A stretch of DNA of 64,000 bases from contig JAEWOH010000076.1 in the NCBI GenBank assembly GCA_023460955.1, forward strand, positions 5,586-69,585. The letters run 5' to 3'. The stretch's first letter is position 1. Every line of letters begins with the position of its first letter. The notes below the pieces were generated by a model that saw only the letters and a program-made list of their open reading frames with translations, made no database searches and was not told where the DNA came from. A program made the position numbers and the translations under genes. The DNA is from Bacillota bacterium (GTDB taxonomy: Bacteria; Bacillota; Clostridia; Acetivibrionales; DSM-1351). Below, piece after piece: positions 17,231 through 25,700 of this stretch.

Positions 17231-17707
17231 TTGGAGAAAAAAGTATTATCCAAAGAGGAGCTATTAAAAAATAAAGATCAGATTTTGGCTAAACAAAATG
17301 CAAAGCATACAAAGTCAAATAAGCCTGCACTTCTTACCAAGAAGGAAAGAAAAGTTCTCGGAGTTGGTAAGGACGAAGGAAGAGCGGTATTAAAATATGC
17401 ACGTATTTCCTCAAGAAAAGTTAAGATAGTTCTTGATTTAATAAAGAACAAGGGTGTTGATGAAGCATACGGTGTTCTTAAGTTTACTCCTAAGGCTGCA
17501 TCAGAAGTTTTGTACAAGCTTCTTAAATCAGCTGAGGCAAATGCAGTAAACAATAACGGATTAAATCATGACGAACTCTACGTTGCAGAAGCATTCGCAA
17601 CTCAAGGACCTACATTAAAGAGAATTATGCCACGTGCACAGGGTAGAGCATTCAAAATTCAAAAAAGAACCAGCCATATAACATTGGTTGTAAAGGAAAG
17701 ACAATAA
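17231..17707 (+). CDS. rplV: 50S ribosomal protein L22 with N-terminal extension
   Basis: The L22 core runs from about residue 50 (GRAVLKYARISSRKVKIVLD) to the end and includes the tunnel beta-hairpin PRAQGRAFKIQKRTSHI. The start is TTG at 17231 after AAAGGAGG. The protein has 158 residues, while most bacterial L22 have about 110; the extra 45 residues are Lys-rich and hydrophilic. A start at the core would lack a ribosome-binding site, so the extension is probably real. Confidence 0.96.
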   Translation: MEKKVLSKEELLKNKDQILAKQNAKHTKSNKPALLTKKERKVLGVGKDEGRAVLKYARISSRKVKIVLDLIKNKGVDEAYGVLKFTPKAASEVLYKLLKSAEANAVNNNGLNHDELYVAEAFATQGPTLKRIMPRAQGRAFKIQKRTSHITLVVKERQ

Positions 17708-17726
17708 GCGAGAAGGAGGTTGGATG

Positions 17727-18395
17727 ATGGGCCAGAAAGTTAATCCACACGGATTGAGAATTGGAATAATTAAGGATTGGGATACAAAATGGTATGCTAA
17801 TGACAAAACTTTCAGCAGTTATCTTGTTGAAGACGTTCAGATAAGAAAGTTTATCAAGAAGAAACTTTATATCTCCGGCATATCAAGAATTGAAATAGAC
17901 CGTGCAGCAAACAAGGTTAAAATCAATGTAAATACCGCTAAGCCAGGTCTTGTAATCGGAAAAGGTGGCCAGGGTATTGAAGAGCTCAGAAAAGAAGTAG
18001 AAAAAATGACAGGTAAAAGTGTTCTGATCAACATTACTGAGATCAAAAGTCCAGAAATGGATGCTCAGCTTGTTGCAGAAAACATAGCATCACAGCTTGA
18101 AAAGCGTATATCTTTCAGAAGAGCTATGAAACAGGCTATGTCAAGAACAATGAAGCTTGGAGCAAAAGGTATTAAAACTTCATGCGCAGGTAGACTCGGC
18201 GGTGCAGAAATTGCAAGAACAGAGCACTATCATGAAGGAACTATTCCACTCCAGACACTTCGTGCCGACATAGATTATGGTTTTGCTGAAGCAGACACAA
18301 CTTATGGTAAGATCGGTGTCAAGGTATGGATATATAAAGGAGAAGTTCTTCCAGCTGTTAAAAGAGAAAAAAAAGCGGAAGGAGGAGTTAAGTAA
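17727..18395 (+). CDS. rpsC: 30S ribosomal protein S3
   Basis: S3 (222 residues) begins MGQKVNPHGLRIGI; the KH domain motif VIGKGGQGIEELRKEV (near residue 75) binds RNA, and the protein forms part of the mRNA entry helicase. AAGGAGG at 17713-17719 gives 7-nt spacing to this ATG; the ATG 3 nt upstream (17724) is also in frame but closer than ideal. The stop overlaps the rplP start by one base. Confidence 0.97.
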   Translation: MGQKVNPHGLRIGIIKDWDTKWYANDKTFSSYLVEDVQIRKFIKKKLYISGISRIEIDRAANKVKINVNTAKPGLVIGKGGQGIEELRKEVEKMTGKSVLINITEIKSPEMDAQLVAENIASQLEKRISFRRAMKQAMSRTMKLGAKGIKTSCAGRLGGAEIARTEHYHEGTIPLQTLRADIDYGFAEADTTYGKIGVKVWIYKGEVLPAVKREKKAEGGVK

Positions 18396-18832
18396 TGTTA
18401 ATGCCCAAAAGAGTAAAACGTAGAAGGGTTCACAGAGGCAGAATGACCGGTAAAGCTACTAGAGGTAATGTAGTAAGCAACGGTGAATTCGGTATACAAG
18501 CTCTCGAACCCGCTTGGATCACAAGCAACCAGATCGAAGCTGCCAGAATAGCGATGACTCGTTTTATCAAGCGTGGCGGTAAAGTTTGGATAAAGATATT
18601 CCCAGATAAGCCGGTAACAAAGAAACCTGCTGAAACTCGTATGGGTAGCGGTAAGGGTTCACCTGAGTACTGGGTAGCAGTTGTTAAACCAGGCAGAGTA
18701 TTATTTGAAATCGCGGGGGTTCCGGAAGAAACAGCTAGAGAGGCATTAAGACTCGCTATGCATAAGCTTCCTGTTAAATGTAAATTTGTAACCCGTGAGA
18801 CAGAAATGGGTGGTGAAGCGAATGAAGGCTAG
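18395..18832 (+). CDS. rplP: 50S ribosomal protein L16
   Basis: L16 (145 residues) starts MLMPKRVKRRRVHRGRMTG and contains the conserved MGSGKGSPEYWVAVVKPGR segment near the A-site tRNA elbow. It overlaps rpsC by one base upstream and rpmC by 11 bases downstream, so translation of the three genes is coupled. Confidence 0.98.
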   Translation: MLMPKRVKRRRVHRGRMTGKATRGNVVSNGEFGIQALEPAWITSNQIEAARIAMTRFIKRGGKVWIKIFPDKPVTKKPAETRMGSGKGSPEYWVAVVKPGRVLFEIAGVPEETAREALRLAMHKLPVKCKFVTRETEMGGEANEG

Positions 18833-19025
18833 TGAAATCAGAGAAAAAAATATAGTTGAGTTGAACAAGGAATTGGTCGATTTAAAGTCTGAACTGTTCA
18901 AGCTTAGATTTCAGCTTGCTACAAATCAGCTTGAAAACCCAATGAAGCTAAAGGATGTTAAAAAATCCATAGCAAAAGTAAAGACTATAATAAGGGAAAA
19001 AGAGCTTAGCGGAGCTGAAAAGTAG
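18822..19025 (+). CDS. rpmC: 50S ribosomal protein L29
   Basis: L29 (67 residues) is recognised by MKASEIREKNIVELNKELVD and the LFKLRFQLATNQLENPMKLK core. It is a two-helix protein near the tunnel exit. The start at 18822 overlaps the end of rplP; a longer frame from 18795 lacks the family N-terminus. Confidence 0.96.
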   Translation: MKASEIREKNIVELNKELVDLKSELFKLRFQLATNQLENPMKLKDVKKSIAKVKTIIREKELSGAEK

Positions 19026-19058
19026 TTCGTAGAGTTATCGAAAAGGAGGTAATTCCAC

Positions 19059-19316
19059 TTGGTTGAAAGAGCATTAAGAAAGACAAGAGTAGGTAAGGTT
19101 GTCAGCAATAAGATGGATAAGACTATTGTTGTTGCTATAGAAACCAGCGTAAGACATCCGTTATACGGAAAAATCGTAAAGAGAACTTACAAGCTTAAGG
19201 CACATGACGAAGAAAATGTGTGTCAGATAGGCGATAAAGTAAAAGTTATGGAAACAAGACCATTGAGTAAGGAAAAGAGATGGAGACTTGTTGAAATCGT
19301 TGAAAAGGCACAATAA
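19059..19316 (+). CDS. rpsQ: 30S ribosomal protein S17
   Basis: S17 (85 residues) shows RKTRVGKVVSNKMDKTIVV and the RHPLYGKIVKRTYKLKAHDE motif, an OB fold binding 16S rRNA early in assembly. The start is TTG at 19059 after AAAAGGAGG. Confidence 0.97.
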   Translation: MVERALRKTRVGKVVSNKMDKTIVVAIETSVRHPLYGKIVKRTYKLKAHDEENVCQIGDKVKVMETRPLSKEKRWRLVEIVEKAQ

Positions 19317-19391
19317 TAAAATGCCGATTCACACAAAATTCAATTTGCGGGCAGCAAGCCTTGCACAGAATTATTGGAAGGAGGTACCAGT

Positions 19392-19760
19392 ATGATTCAA
19401 GTCCAGTCTAGAATGAAGGTAGCTGATAACACTGGAGCTAAAGAACTTATGTGTATAAAGGTTCTTGGCGGTTCTTGGAGAAAGTATGCTAATATTGGAG
19501 ATATAGTAGTAGCTTCTGTTAAAAATGCAACACCCGGCGGTGTTGTAAAGAAAGGTGACGTAGTTAAGTGCGTTATCGTACGCTCTAGGAAAGGCGTAAG
19601 AAGGCCAGACGGTTCTTACATCAAGTTTGATGAAAACGCTGCAGTTATTATAAAAGAAGATAAGAACCCAAGAGGTACTCGTATATTTGGACCTGTTGCA
19701 AGAGAATTGAGAGATAAAGATTTTATGAAGATTCTTTCTCTTGCACCGGAAGTATTGTAA
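19392..19760 (+). CDS. rplN: 50S ribosomal protein L14
   Basis: L14 (122 residues) begins MIQVQSRMKVADNTGAKELM and keeps the RGTRIFGPVARELRDKDFMK segment that forms an intersubunit bridge. The ATG at 19392 follows GGAAGGAGGT; the in-frame TTG at 19374 lies within that ribosome-binding region and is rejected. Confidence 0.98.
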   Translation: MIQVQSRMKVADNTGAKELMCIKVLGGSWRKYANIGDIVVASVKNATPGGVVKKGDVVKCVIVRSRKGVRRPDGSYIKFDENAAVIIKEDKNPRGTRIFGPVARELRDKDFMKILSLAPEVL

Positions 19761-19778
19761 GGAAGGAGGCGGCTTAAT

Positions 19779-20120
19779 TTGGCTAACAAAGTTCATGTAA
19801 AAAAGGAAGATTCAGTTCTTGTGCTTTCAGGTAAAGATAAAGGCAAGAAGGGCAAGGTATTAAGCGTAAATCCTTCTACTAATCAAGTACTTGTTGAAGG
19901 CGTTAACATGTCAACAAAGCACAAAAAACCAAGAGGAAGATATCAGCAAGGTGGAATCATACATCAAGAAGGGCCTATTAATAGCTCAAATGTTATGTTG
20001 GTTTGTGACAAATGTGGCAAGCCTACAAAGGTGTCCAAAAAGATTCTTGATAATGGTCAGAAGGTTAGATCTTGCAAACATTGTGACGAAATAATAGATG
20101 TTATCCTTGAGAAGAAATAA
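19779..20120 (+). CDS. rplX: 50S ribosomal protein L24
   Basis: L24 (113 residues) has an N-terminal KOW motif (VLSGKDKGKKGKVLSVNPS) that initiates 50S assembly. The C-terminal part carries CDKCGKPTK and CKHCDEIID, two CxxC pairs as in zinc-ribbon L24 forms. The start is TTG at 19779 with AAGGAGG. Confidence 0.97.
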   Translation: MANKVHVKKEDSVLVLSGKDKGKKGKVLSVNPSTNQVLVEGVNMSTKHKKPRGRYQQGGIIHQEGPINSSNVMLVCDKCGKPTKVSKKILDNGQKVRSCKHCDEIIDVILEKK

Positions 20121-20145
20121 GCTCTACTGAAAGGAGGTATTGTGG

Positions 20146-20688
20146 ATGGCAAGGTTAAAAGAAAAATATTTAAAAGAAGCAGTTCCTGCTTTACAAGCAA
20201 AGTTTAAATATAGCAGCAGCATGCAGATTCCTAAAATAGAAAAAGTTGTTCTTAACATGGGCGTTGGAGAAGTTAAAGACAATCCAAAAGCTATGGACGC
20301 TGCAGTTAGTGATATGACACTGATTACTGGTCAAAAGCCAATAGTTACAAAAGCTAAGAAATCAGTTGCGGCATTTAAATTAAGACAGGGAATGAATATA
20401 GGATGTAAGGTAACATTAAGAGGCGAAAGAATGTATGAATTCGTTGATAAACTTTTTAATGTAGCACTTCCTAGAGTAAGAGACTTCAGAGGTGTATCCA
20501 ACAATTCATTTGACGGAAGAGGAAATTATTCAATGGGTGTTAAAGACCAGTTGATATTCCCAGAAGTTGAATATGATAAGATAGACAAACTTAGAGGTAT
20601 GGATATTATCTTTGTAACTACGGCAAAGAGCGATGAAGAAGCAAAAGAGCTCCTTAAATCACTTGGTATGCCATTTAGCCAGAGCTAA
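20146..20688 (+). CDS. rplE: 50S ribosomal protein L5
   Basis: L5 (180 residues) is recognised by MARLKEKYLKEAVPALQ and the VTLRGERMYEFVDKLFNVALP motif. It binds 5S rRNA and contacts P-site tRNA. The ATG at 20146 is 8 nt after AAGGAGG; an in-frame TTG 6 nt upstream is unlikely. Confidence 0.98.
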   Translation: MARLKEKYLKEAVPALQAKFKYSSSMQIPKIEKVVLNMGVGEVKDNPKAMDAAVSDMTLITGQKPIVTKAKKSVAAFKLRQGMNIGCKVTLRGERMYEFVDKLFNVALPRVRDFRGVSNNSFDGRGNYSMGVKDQLIFPEVEYDKIDKLRGMDIIFVTTAKSDEEAKELLKSLGMPFSQS

Positions 20689-20703
20689 GGAGGGATTTGC
20701 AGC

Positions 20704-20889
20704 ATGGCAAAAAAATCTATGATAATAAAGCAACAGCGTACTCCTAAGTTTAGTTCTAGGAGTTACAATAGATGTAAAATATGTGGAAGACCACATGCAT
20801 ACATTAGAAAATTTGGAATTTGCCGTTTGTGCTTTAGACAATTAGCGTACAAGGGACAAATACCTGGCGTTAAGAAAGCAAGCTGGTAA
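20704..20889 (+). CDS. rpsZ: 30S ribosomal protein S14, zinc-binding type Z
   Basis: The protein is only 61 residues long with CKICGRPH ... CRLCFRQLAYKGQIPGVKKASW, that is the C-x2-C / C-x2-C zinc ribbon of the short S14 paralogue (rpsZ / rpsN1). Many Firmicutes also carry a zinc-free long form elsewhere for zinc starvation; none is in this window. Confidence 0.98.
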   Translation: MAKKSMIIKQQRTPKFSSRSYNRCKICGRPHAYIRKFGICRLCFRQLAYKGQIPGVKKASW

Positions 20890-20914
20890 TAGACTTTGGA
20901 AGGAGGTTAAACAT

Positions 20915-21313
20915 ATGCAAATTACTGATGCAATCGCTGATATGTTAACCAGAATAAGAAATGCAGGTTCTGCTAAACATGAATCAGTTGATATACCCGC
21001 TTCCAACCTTAAGAGGTCGATAGCAACTATATTGCTGGAAGAAGGTTATATTAAGAATTTTGAAGAAATAAATGATGGTAAGCAAGGTGTTATAAGAGTT
21101 AGCTTGAAGTACACAGGAAACAAGCAGAACGTTATAACTGGAATAAAGAGAATAAGCAAACCCGGTTTGAGAGTATATGCTGGTAAGGAAGAACTGCCTA
21201 AAGTATTGGGTGGACTCGGAGTTGCTATCATCTCAACATCAAAGGGAATAATGACTGACAAGAAGGCTAGAACCGAAGGCGTTGGCGGAGAAGTACTGGC
21301 ATTCGTTTGGTAA
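20915..21313 (+). CDS. rpsH: 30S ribosomal protein S8
   Basis: S8 (132 residues) begins MQITDAIADMLTRIRNAG and ends with the conserved STSKGIMTDKKAR and GGEVLAFVW segments. In E. coli S8 represses the spc operon. It is followed by an unusual chain of hairpins before rplF. Confidence 0.98.
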   Translation: MQITDAIADMLTRIRNAGSAKHESVDIPASNLKRSIATILLEEGYIKNFEEINDGKQGVIRVSLKYTGNKQNVITGIKRISKPGLRVYAGKEELPKVLGGLGVAIISTSKGIMTDKKARTEGVGGEVLAFVW

Positions 21314-21317
21314 TAAA

Positions 21318-21412
21318 TTGATTTTTCTTACGAAAAATCAATTGGAAAAAACCTTTCGGTTTTTTCGTCAGAAAACACTGACGGGTTTTTTCAAAGCTCC
21401 ACCTTTGGGTGG
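21318..21412 (+). terminator. Four back-to-back hairpins between rpsH and rplF, one terminator-like
   Basis: TTGATTTTTC/GAAAAATCAA (21318-21341), GAAAAAACC/GGTTTTTTC (21345-21366), CGTCAG/CTGACG (21366-21383) followed by TTTTTT, and CCACC/GGTGG (21399-21412). The third has the form of an intrinsic terminator in the middle of the ribosomal operon, so partial termination or RNA processing between S8 and L6 is likely. Confidence 0.55.
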
Positions 21413-21474
21413 CAGATAAAAGGTCTGAAAAGGGCGTTTAGTCGCTCATAATTTTAAGAACTGGAGGTTACGAC

Positions 21475-22026
21475 ATGTCAAGAATTGGTAAGTTGCCAAT
21501 AGCTGTTCCTACAGGAGTAGACGTAAAGCTAGCCGGCGACAATGTGTTGACAGTAAAAGGATCAAAAGGAACTTTAACAAAGCAGTTCCACAAGGATATG
21601 ATCATCAAAGTGGAAGGCTCACAAATATTAGTTGAAAGACCTTCTGATTTAAAAATCCACAAGTCACTTCATGGTTTAACCAGAACACTTGTAAACAATA
21701 TGGTTGAAGGTGTAACAAACGGATACCAGAAGGCTCTTGATATCAACGGTGTTGGTTACAGAGCACAAAAGCAGGGTAAGAAGTTAGTGTTGACATTAGG
21801 ATATTCACATCCTGTTGAAATGGATGATCCTGAAGGAATAACTACCGAAGTACCTGCACCTAACAAAATAATTGTTAGAGGTATCGATAAGCAGGTTGTT
21901 GGTGAGGTTGCTGCAAAGATTCGTGAAAAGAGACCACCTGAACCTTACAAGGGTAAAGGTATCAAATACGAAAATGAAGTAATCAGACGTAAAGAAGGTA
22001 AGACCGGCGGCAAGGGTAAAAAGTAG
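21475..22026 (+). CDS. rplF: 50S ribosomal protein L6
   Basis: L6 (183 residues) begins MSRIGKLPIAVPTGVDV and has the C-terminal KIREKRPPEPYKGKGIKYE signature that contacts the sarcin-ricin loop region. GGAGG is present before the ATG at the end of the structured spacer. Confidence 0.98.
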   Translation: MSRIGKLPIAVPTGVDVKLAGDNVLTVKGSKGTLTKQFHKDMIIKVEGSQILVERPSDLKIHKSLHGLTRTLVNNMVEGVTNGYQKALDINGVGYRAQKQGKKLVLTLGYSHPVEMDDPEGITTEVPAPNKIIVRGIDKQVVGEVAAKIREKRPPEPYKGKGIKYENEVIRRKEGKTGGKGKK

Positions 22027-22043
22027 AAAGGAGATGAGAGTAA

Positions 22044-22412
22044 ATGATAAATAAACAAAATAGGAACGAAATAAGACTCAGAAAGCATGTAAGAGTACGT
22101 AAAAAAGTTACTGGAACTACTGAACGTCCTAGATTAAACGTTTTTAGAAGTTTAAAAAACATTTATGTACAGATTATCGATGATTCAACCGGAAATACTC
22201 TTGTATCCGCTTCAACCCTTGATGCTGCATTAAAAGGTAAAGTTGCTTTCGGTGGAAACAAAGAAGCAGCTAAAGAAGTTGGAAAATTAATAGCTGAAAA
22301 AGCTGTTGAAAAGGGTATAAAGCAAGTTGTTTTTGATAGAGGCGGTTATATCTATCACGGAAGAATTAAAGAACTTGCAGATGCTGCTAGAGAAGCAGGC
22401 TTGGATTTCTAA
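22044..22412 (+). CDS. rplR: 50S ribosomal protein L18
   Basis: L18 (122 residues) has RKHVRVRKKVTGTTERPRLN, then NIYVQIIDD and FDRGGYIYHGRIKELADAAR at the end. It binds 5S rRNA together with L5 and L25. Confidence 0.98.
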   Translation: MINKQNRNEIRLRKHVRVRKKVTGTTERPRLNVFRSLKNIYVQIIDDSTGNTLVSASTLDAALKGKVAFGGNKEAAKEVGKLIAEKAVEKGIKQVVFDRGGYIYHGRIKELADAAREAGLDF

Positions 22413-22430
22413 GAGAAGGAGGGGAACACA

Positions 22431-22934
22431 TTGCAACGAATTGATGCCAACACTTTGGGTGAACTAAAAGAGAAAGTTGTTAATATAGGTCGTGTAACAA
22501 AGGTTGTTAAGGGTGGTAGAAACTTCCGTTTTAGCGCTTTGGTAGTTGTAGGAGACGAAAACGGTTATGTTGGAAGCGGAATGGGTAAAGCTGCTGAAAT
22601 ACCTGAAGCTATTCGTAAGGGTATAGAAGACGCAAAGAAAAACCTTATAAAGGTTCCATTGGTGGAAACTACTATACCACACGAAGCTACAGGAGTATTC
22701 GGAGCAGGTAAAGTATTACTCAAACCGGCAGGACAAGGTACTGGTGTTATCGCTGGTGGCCCTGTTAGAGCCGTGCTTGAACTGGCAGGAATACGTGATA
22801 TCAGAACGAAGTCATTGGGTTCAAACAACCCTATCAACATGGTTAATGCAACTATAAAGGGTCTTGCTCAGTTAAAGACTGCTGAAGAAGTTGCTAGACT
22901 TCGCGGAAAAACTGCAGAAGAGATTCTGGGTTAG
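22431..22934 (+). CDS. rpsE: 30S ribosomal protein S5
   Basis: S5 (167 residues) has the FRFSALVVVGDENGYVGSG double-stranded RNA-binding motif and the RDIRTKSLGSNNPINMVNAT signature; it helps decoding fidelity. The start is TTG at 22431 after AAGGAGGGG. Confidence 0.97.
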   Translation: MQRIDANTLGELKEKVVNIGRVTKVVKGGRNFRFSALVVVGDENGYVGSGMGKAAEIPEAIRKGIEDAKKNLIKVPLVETTIPHEATGVFGAGKVLLKPAGQGTGVIAGGPVRAVLELAGIRDIRTKSLGSNNPINMVNATIKGLAQLKTAEEVARLRGKTAEEILG

Positions 22935-22945
22935 GGGGGACATTA

Positions 22946-23125
22946 ATGGCTAAGTTAAAAATAACTCTGAAGAAGAGCACAAATAAGGCCGTTGAAAGTC
23001 AGGTAGCAACTGTTAAGGCTCTTGGCTTAGGAAAAATCGGTACTTCAGTTGAGCACAATGATAACCCACAAATCAGAGGTATGATTAGAAAAGTTTCACA
23101 TCTTATTTGTGTAGAAGAAATATAA
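22946..23125 (+). CDS. rpmD: 50S ribosomal protein L30
   Basis: This short frame encodes 59 residues beginning MAKLKITLKKSTNKAVESQ and containing ALGLGKIGTSVEHNDNPQIR, the L30 core. It lies in the conserved rpsE-rpmD-rplO order with GGGGGGA before the ATG. Confidence 0.96.
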   Translation: MAKLKITLKKSTNKAVESQVATVKALGLGKIGTSVEHNDNPQIRGMIRKVSHLICVEEI

Positions 23126-23139
23126 GGGAGGTGTAGTCA

Positions 23140-23583
23140 ATGAAATTATTTGAATTACAGCCTGCTCCTGGATCAAAAAAGCTACCTAACAGAAAAGGTA
23201 GAGGTATAGGTACTGGTAACGGTAAAACCGGTGGTAAAGGTCATAAAGGACAGAATGCACGTGCCGGTGGTGGTGTTAGACCTGGTTTCGAAGGTGGTCA
23301 GATGCCATTATACATGAGATTACCTAAAAGAGGCTTTAATAATTACGAGTTTGCAGACAAGTATACAGAAGTTAATGTTTCAGAATTGAACATTTTCGAA
23401 GATGGTACTGTTGTAACCTTAGAATTACTTAAGTCATCTGGCCTTGCTAAAAAGATTATTGATGGAGTAGCTATTTTAGGTAATGGTGAGTTAACTAAAA
23501 AGTTAACAGTTCAGGCGGCTAAATTTACAAAGACAGCTACTGCTAAGATAGAAGCTGCGGGAGGAAAGGTCGAGGTGGTATAA
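23140..23583 (+). CDS. rplO: 50S ribosomal protein L15
   Basis: L15 (147 residues) has the Gly/Lys-rich N-terminal arm RKGRGIGTGNGKTGGKGHKG and the RPGFEGGQMPLYMRLPKRGF motif. It is separated from the secY start by one base, as usual. Confidence 0.98.
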   Translation: MKLFELQPAPGSKKLPNRKGRGIGTGNGKTGGKGHKGQNARAGGGVRPGFEGGQMPLYMRLPKRGFNNYEFADKYTEVNVSELNIFEDGTVVTLELLKSSGLAKKIIDGVAILGNGELTKKLTVQAAKFTKTATAKIEAAGGKVEVV

Positions 23584-23584
23584 C

Positions 23585-24877
23585 GTGAGTGGTATGTTGG
23601 ATACACTTAAGAATTCCTGGAAAATTCCTGATTTAAAAAGAAAAATCTTGATAACAATAGGTTTGATTCTGGTATTTAGATTAGGTTCCAGAATTCCGGT
23701 TCCCGGACTTGATCCTACTTACTTTGCCAGTCTTATTGCCAAAGGCGGCCAGCTGTTTAGTTTTCTTGATGTAGTTGGTGGAGGAGCATTCAAAAATGCT
23801 ACAATATTCGCAATGAGTATAACTCCATACATTAACGCTTCAATTATTATGCAGCTTTTGACCATAGCCATTCCAAAGCTTGAACAGCTCTCAAAAGAGG
23901 GTGAGGAAGGCAGAAAGAAAATCGGACAGTGGATTAGATATGCTACAGTTATCCTGGCTTTTGTTCAGGCGACAGCTATCACCATTAGTTTGAAAAATGC
24001 AATTATTTCAGGACTTAATCCTATGTCCTTCATCACAATAACACTTACACTTACTGCCGGAACTGCATTTTTAATGTGGCTTGGTGAACAGATCACCGAG
24101 TATGGTATCGGAAATGGTATATCAATGCTTATCTTTGCAGGTATAGTATCTGCAGGACCAAATGGCCTGAAATACCTTATTATGAATTATCAGGCTGGAA
24201 AGCTTGGTAATGACTTCGTTGGTATACTCTCTATTGCTGGAATTTTAGTAGTATTCATAGCAATTATTGCAGCTGTTGTTTTTGTCAATCAGGCAGAACG
24301 CAGAATTCCTGTACAGTATGCAAAAAGGGTTGTTGGCAGAAAGGTTTACGGAGGACAAAGCACTCACTTACCTATTAAGGTAAACTGGGCCGGAGTTATT
24401 CCAATAATCTTTGCAATGTCAATAATGTCATTAATACCAACTATTACTGGTTTTACAGCACCAAATGCAACTACAGGATTCGCTGGCTTTATGAATCACT
24501 GGCAGTCACATTGGTCATATGCAATAATTTATGCTGTATTGATAATTGGTTTCACCTTCTTCTATACTTATGTTCAGTTCAATCCAATTGAGCTTGCAAA
24601 CAACATGAAGAAGAACGGTGGATTTATACCGGGTATCAGACCTGGTAAGCCAACATCAGATTATATCCAAAAAGTATTAGTAAGAATCACTTGGTTTGGA
24701 GCATTGTTCCTTGCACTTATATCCATATTCCCTTATTTAATCGTTTGGATTACCGGCGTTCAGGGTGTATGGTTTGCAGGTACCAGCGTTTTGATTCTCG
24801 TAGGTGTTGCACTTGACACTGTAAGACAGATTGAGTCACAGATGCTTATGAGACACTACAAAGGCTTCCTTGAATAA
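23585..24877 (+). CDS. secY: Preprotein translocase subunit SecY
   Basis: SecY is the channel-forming subunit of the Sec translocon. The 430-residue protein has ten membrane helices; the plug/pore region FRLGSRIPVPGLDP, the cytoplasmic loop RRIPVQYAKRVVG (loop 4-5 region) and the NPIELANNMKKNGGFIPGIRPG loop are all present. The start GTG at 23585 sits directly after rplO; an ATG at 23594 is possible. A terminator-like hairpin follows before adk. Confidence 0.97.
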   Translation: MSGMLDTLKNSWKIPDLKRKILITIGLILVFRLGSRIPVPGLDPTYFASLIAKGGQLFSFLDVVGGGAFKNATIFAMSITPYINASIIMQLLTIAIPKLEQLSKEGEEGRKKIGQWIRYATVILAFVQATAITISLKNAIISGLNPMSFITITLTLTAGTAFLMWLGEQITEYGIGNGISMLIFAGIVSAGPNGLKYLIMNYQAGKLGNDFVGILSIAGILVVFIAIIAAVVFVNQAERRIPVQYAKRVVGRKVYGGQSTHLPIKVNWAGVIPIIFAMSIMSLIPTITGFTAPNATTGFAGFMNHWQSHWSYAIIYAVLIIGFTFFYTYVQFNPIELANNMKKNGGFIPGIRPGKPTSDYIQKVLVRITWFGALFLALISIFPYLIVWITGVQGVWFAGTSVLILVGVALDTVRQIESQMLMRHYKGFLE

Positions 24878-24948
24878 GTAGCAGAGAAACTTTGTTACAG
24901 ACATTGATTGACTTATCTTAAATAACTTACATTAAATTACTATAAAGA

Positions 24949-24995
24949 GTTGGGGTTTATGATACGTCATAAGCCCTAACTTTAAATTTTAGCAT
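24949..24995 (+). terminator. Terminator-like hairpin between secY and adk
   Basis: GTTGGGGTTTATGA (24949-24962) pairs with TCATAAGCCCTAAC (24967-24980), with G-U pairs, around TACG; TTTAAATTTT follows. It may reduce transcription into adk-map. Confidence 0.6.
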
Positions 24996-25051
24996 TTTTT
25001 TTAGTAGAACGGTAAAATAGCCAATACAAAGGGCTAAGGGGGTTAAACATT

Positions 25052-25696
25052 ATGAAAATCGTACTTTTAGGTGCTCCAGGTGCAGGTAAGGGGACACAAG
25101 CAAAATTACTTTCTGAAAAATTAACGGTACCGCATATATCTACCGGAGACATATTTAGAGCAAATATTAAGGGAAATACTCCCCTTGGAATAAAAGCTAA
25201 GGAATATATGGATAAAGGCCAGTTAGTACCTGATGAACTCACCGTAGAGATTGTGAAGGACAGACTCGCAAATCCGGATTGCTCGAAAGGGTTTATATTG
25301 GATGGGTTCCCAAGAACAATTCCTCAGGCTGAGTATCTTGATAGTGTTTTGAAGGACATGAATATTGAACTTGATGCAACATTATTAATTAATGTTAAAG
25401 ATGAAGATATTATTGAGAGAATGTCAGGAAGACGCACCTGTCCTAACTGTGGGGCTTCATATCATGTTATCTATAATCCTACAAAGATTGAGGGTATATG
25501 TGATGTTTGTAAAACACCTGTAATTCAAAGACCGGATGATGCTGCAGAAACAGTTTTAAGCAGACTTGAAACTTATCACCAGCAGACACAGCCATTGATA
25601 AGCTATTATGAAAAAGCAGGAAAATTAAAAGTAGCTGAAGGTGCTGACAAAGTTGAAGACACAACCAAAGCAGTATTTAAAACTTTAGGACTATAA
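25052..25696 (+). CDS. adk: Adenylate kinase
   Basis: This enzyme interconverts ATP + AMP and 2 ADP. The P-loop GAPGAGKGTQ lies at residues 7-16; the AMP-binding region has STGDIFRANI and DGFPRTIPQAE; the LID carries CPNCGASYH and CDVCK, a four-Cys zinc site typical of Gram-positive Adk. The 214-residue length is normal. It lies between secY and map, the standard clostridial order. Confidence 0.98.
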   Translation: MKIVLLGAPGAGKGTQAKLLSEKLTVPHISTGDIFRANIKGNTPLGIKAKEYMDKGQLVPDELTVEIVKDRLANPDCSKGFILDGFPRTIPQAEYLDSVLKDMNIELDATLLINVKDEDIIERMSGRRTCPNCGASYHVIYNPTKIEGICDVCKTPVIQRPDDAAETVLSRLETYHQQTQPLISYYEKAGKLKVAEGADKVEDTTKAVFKTLGL

Positions 25697-25700
25697 AAAT

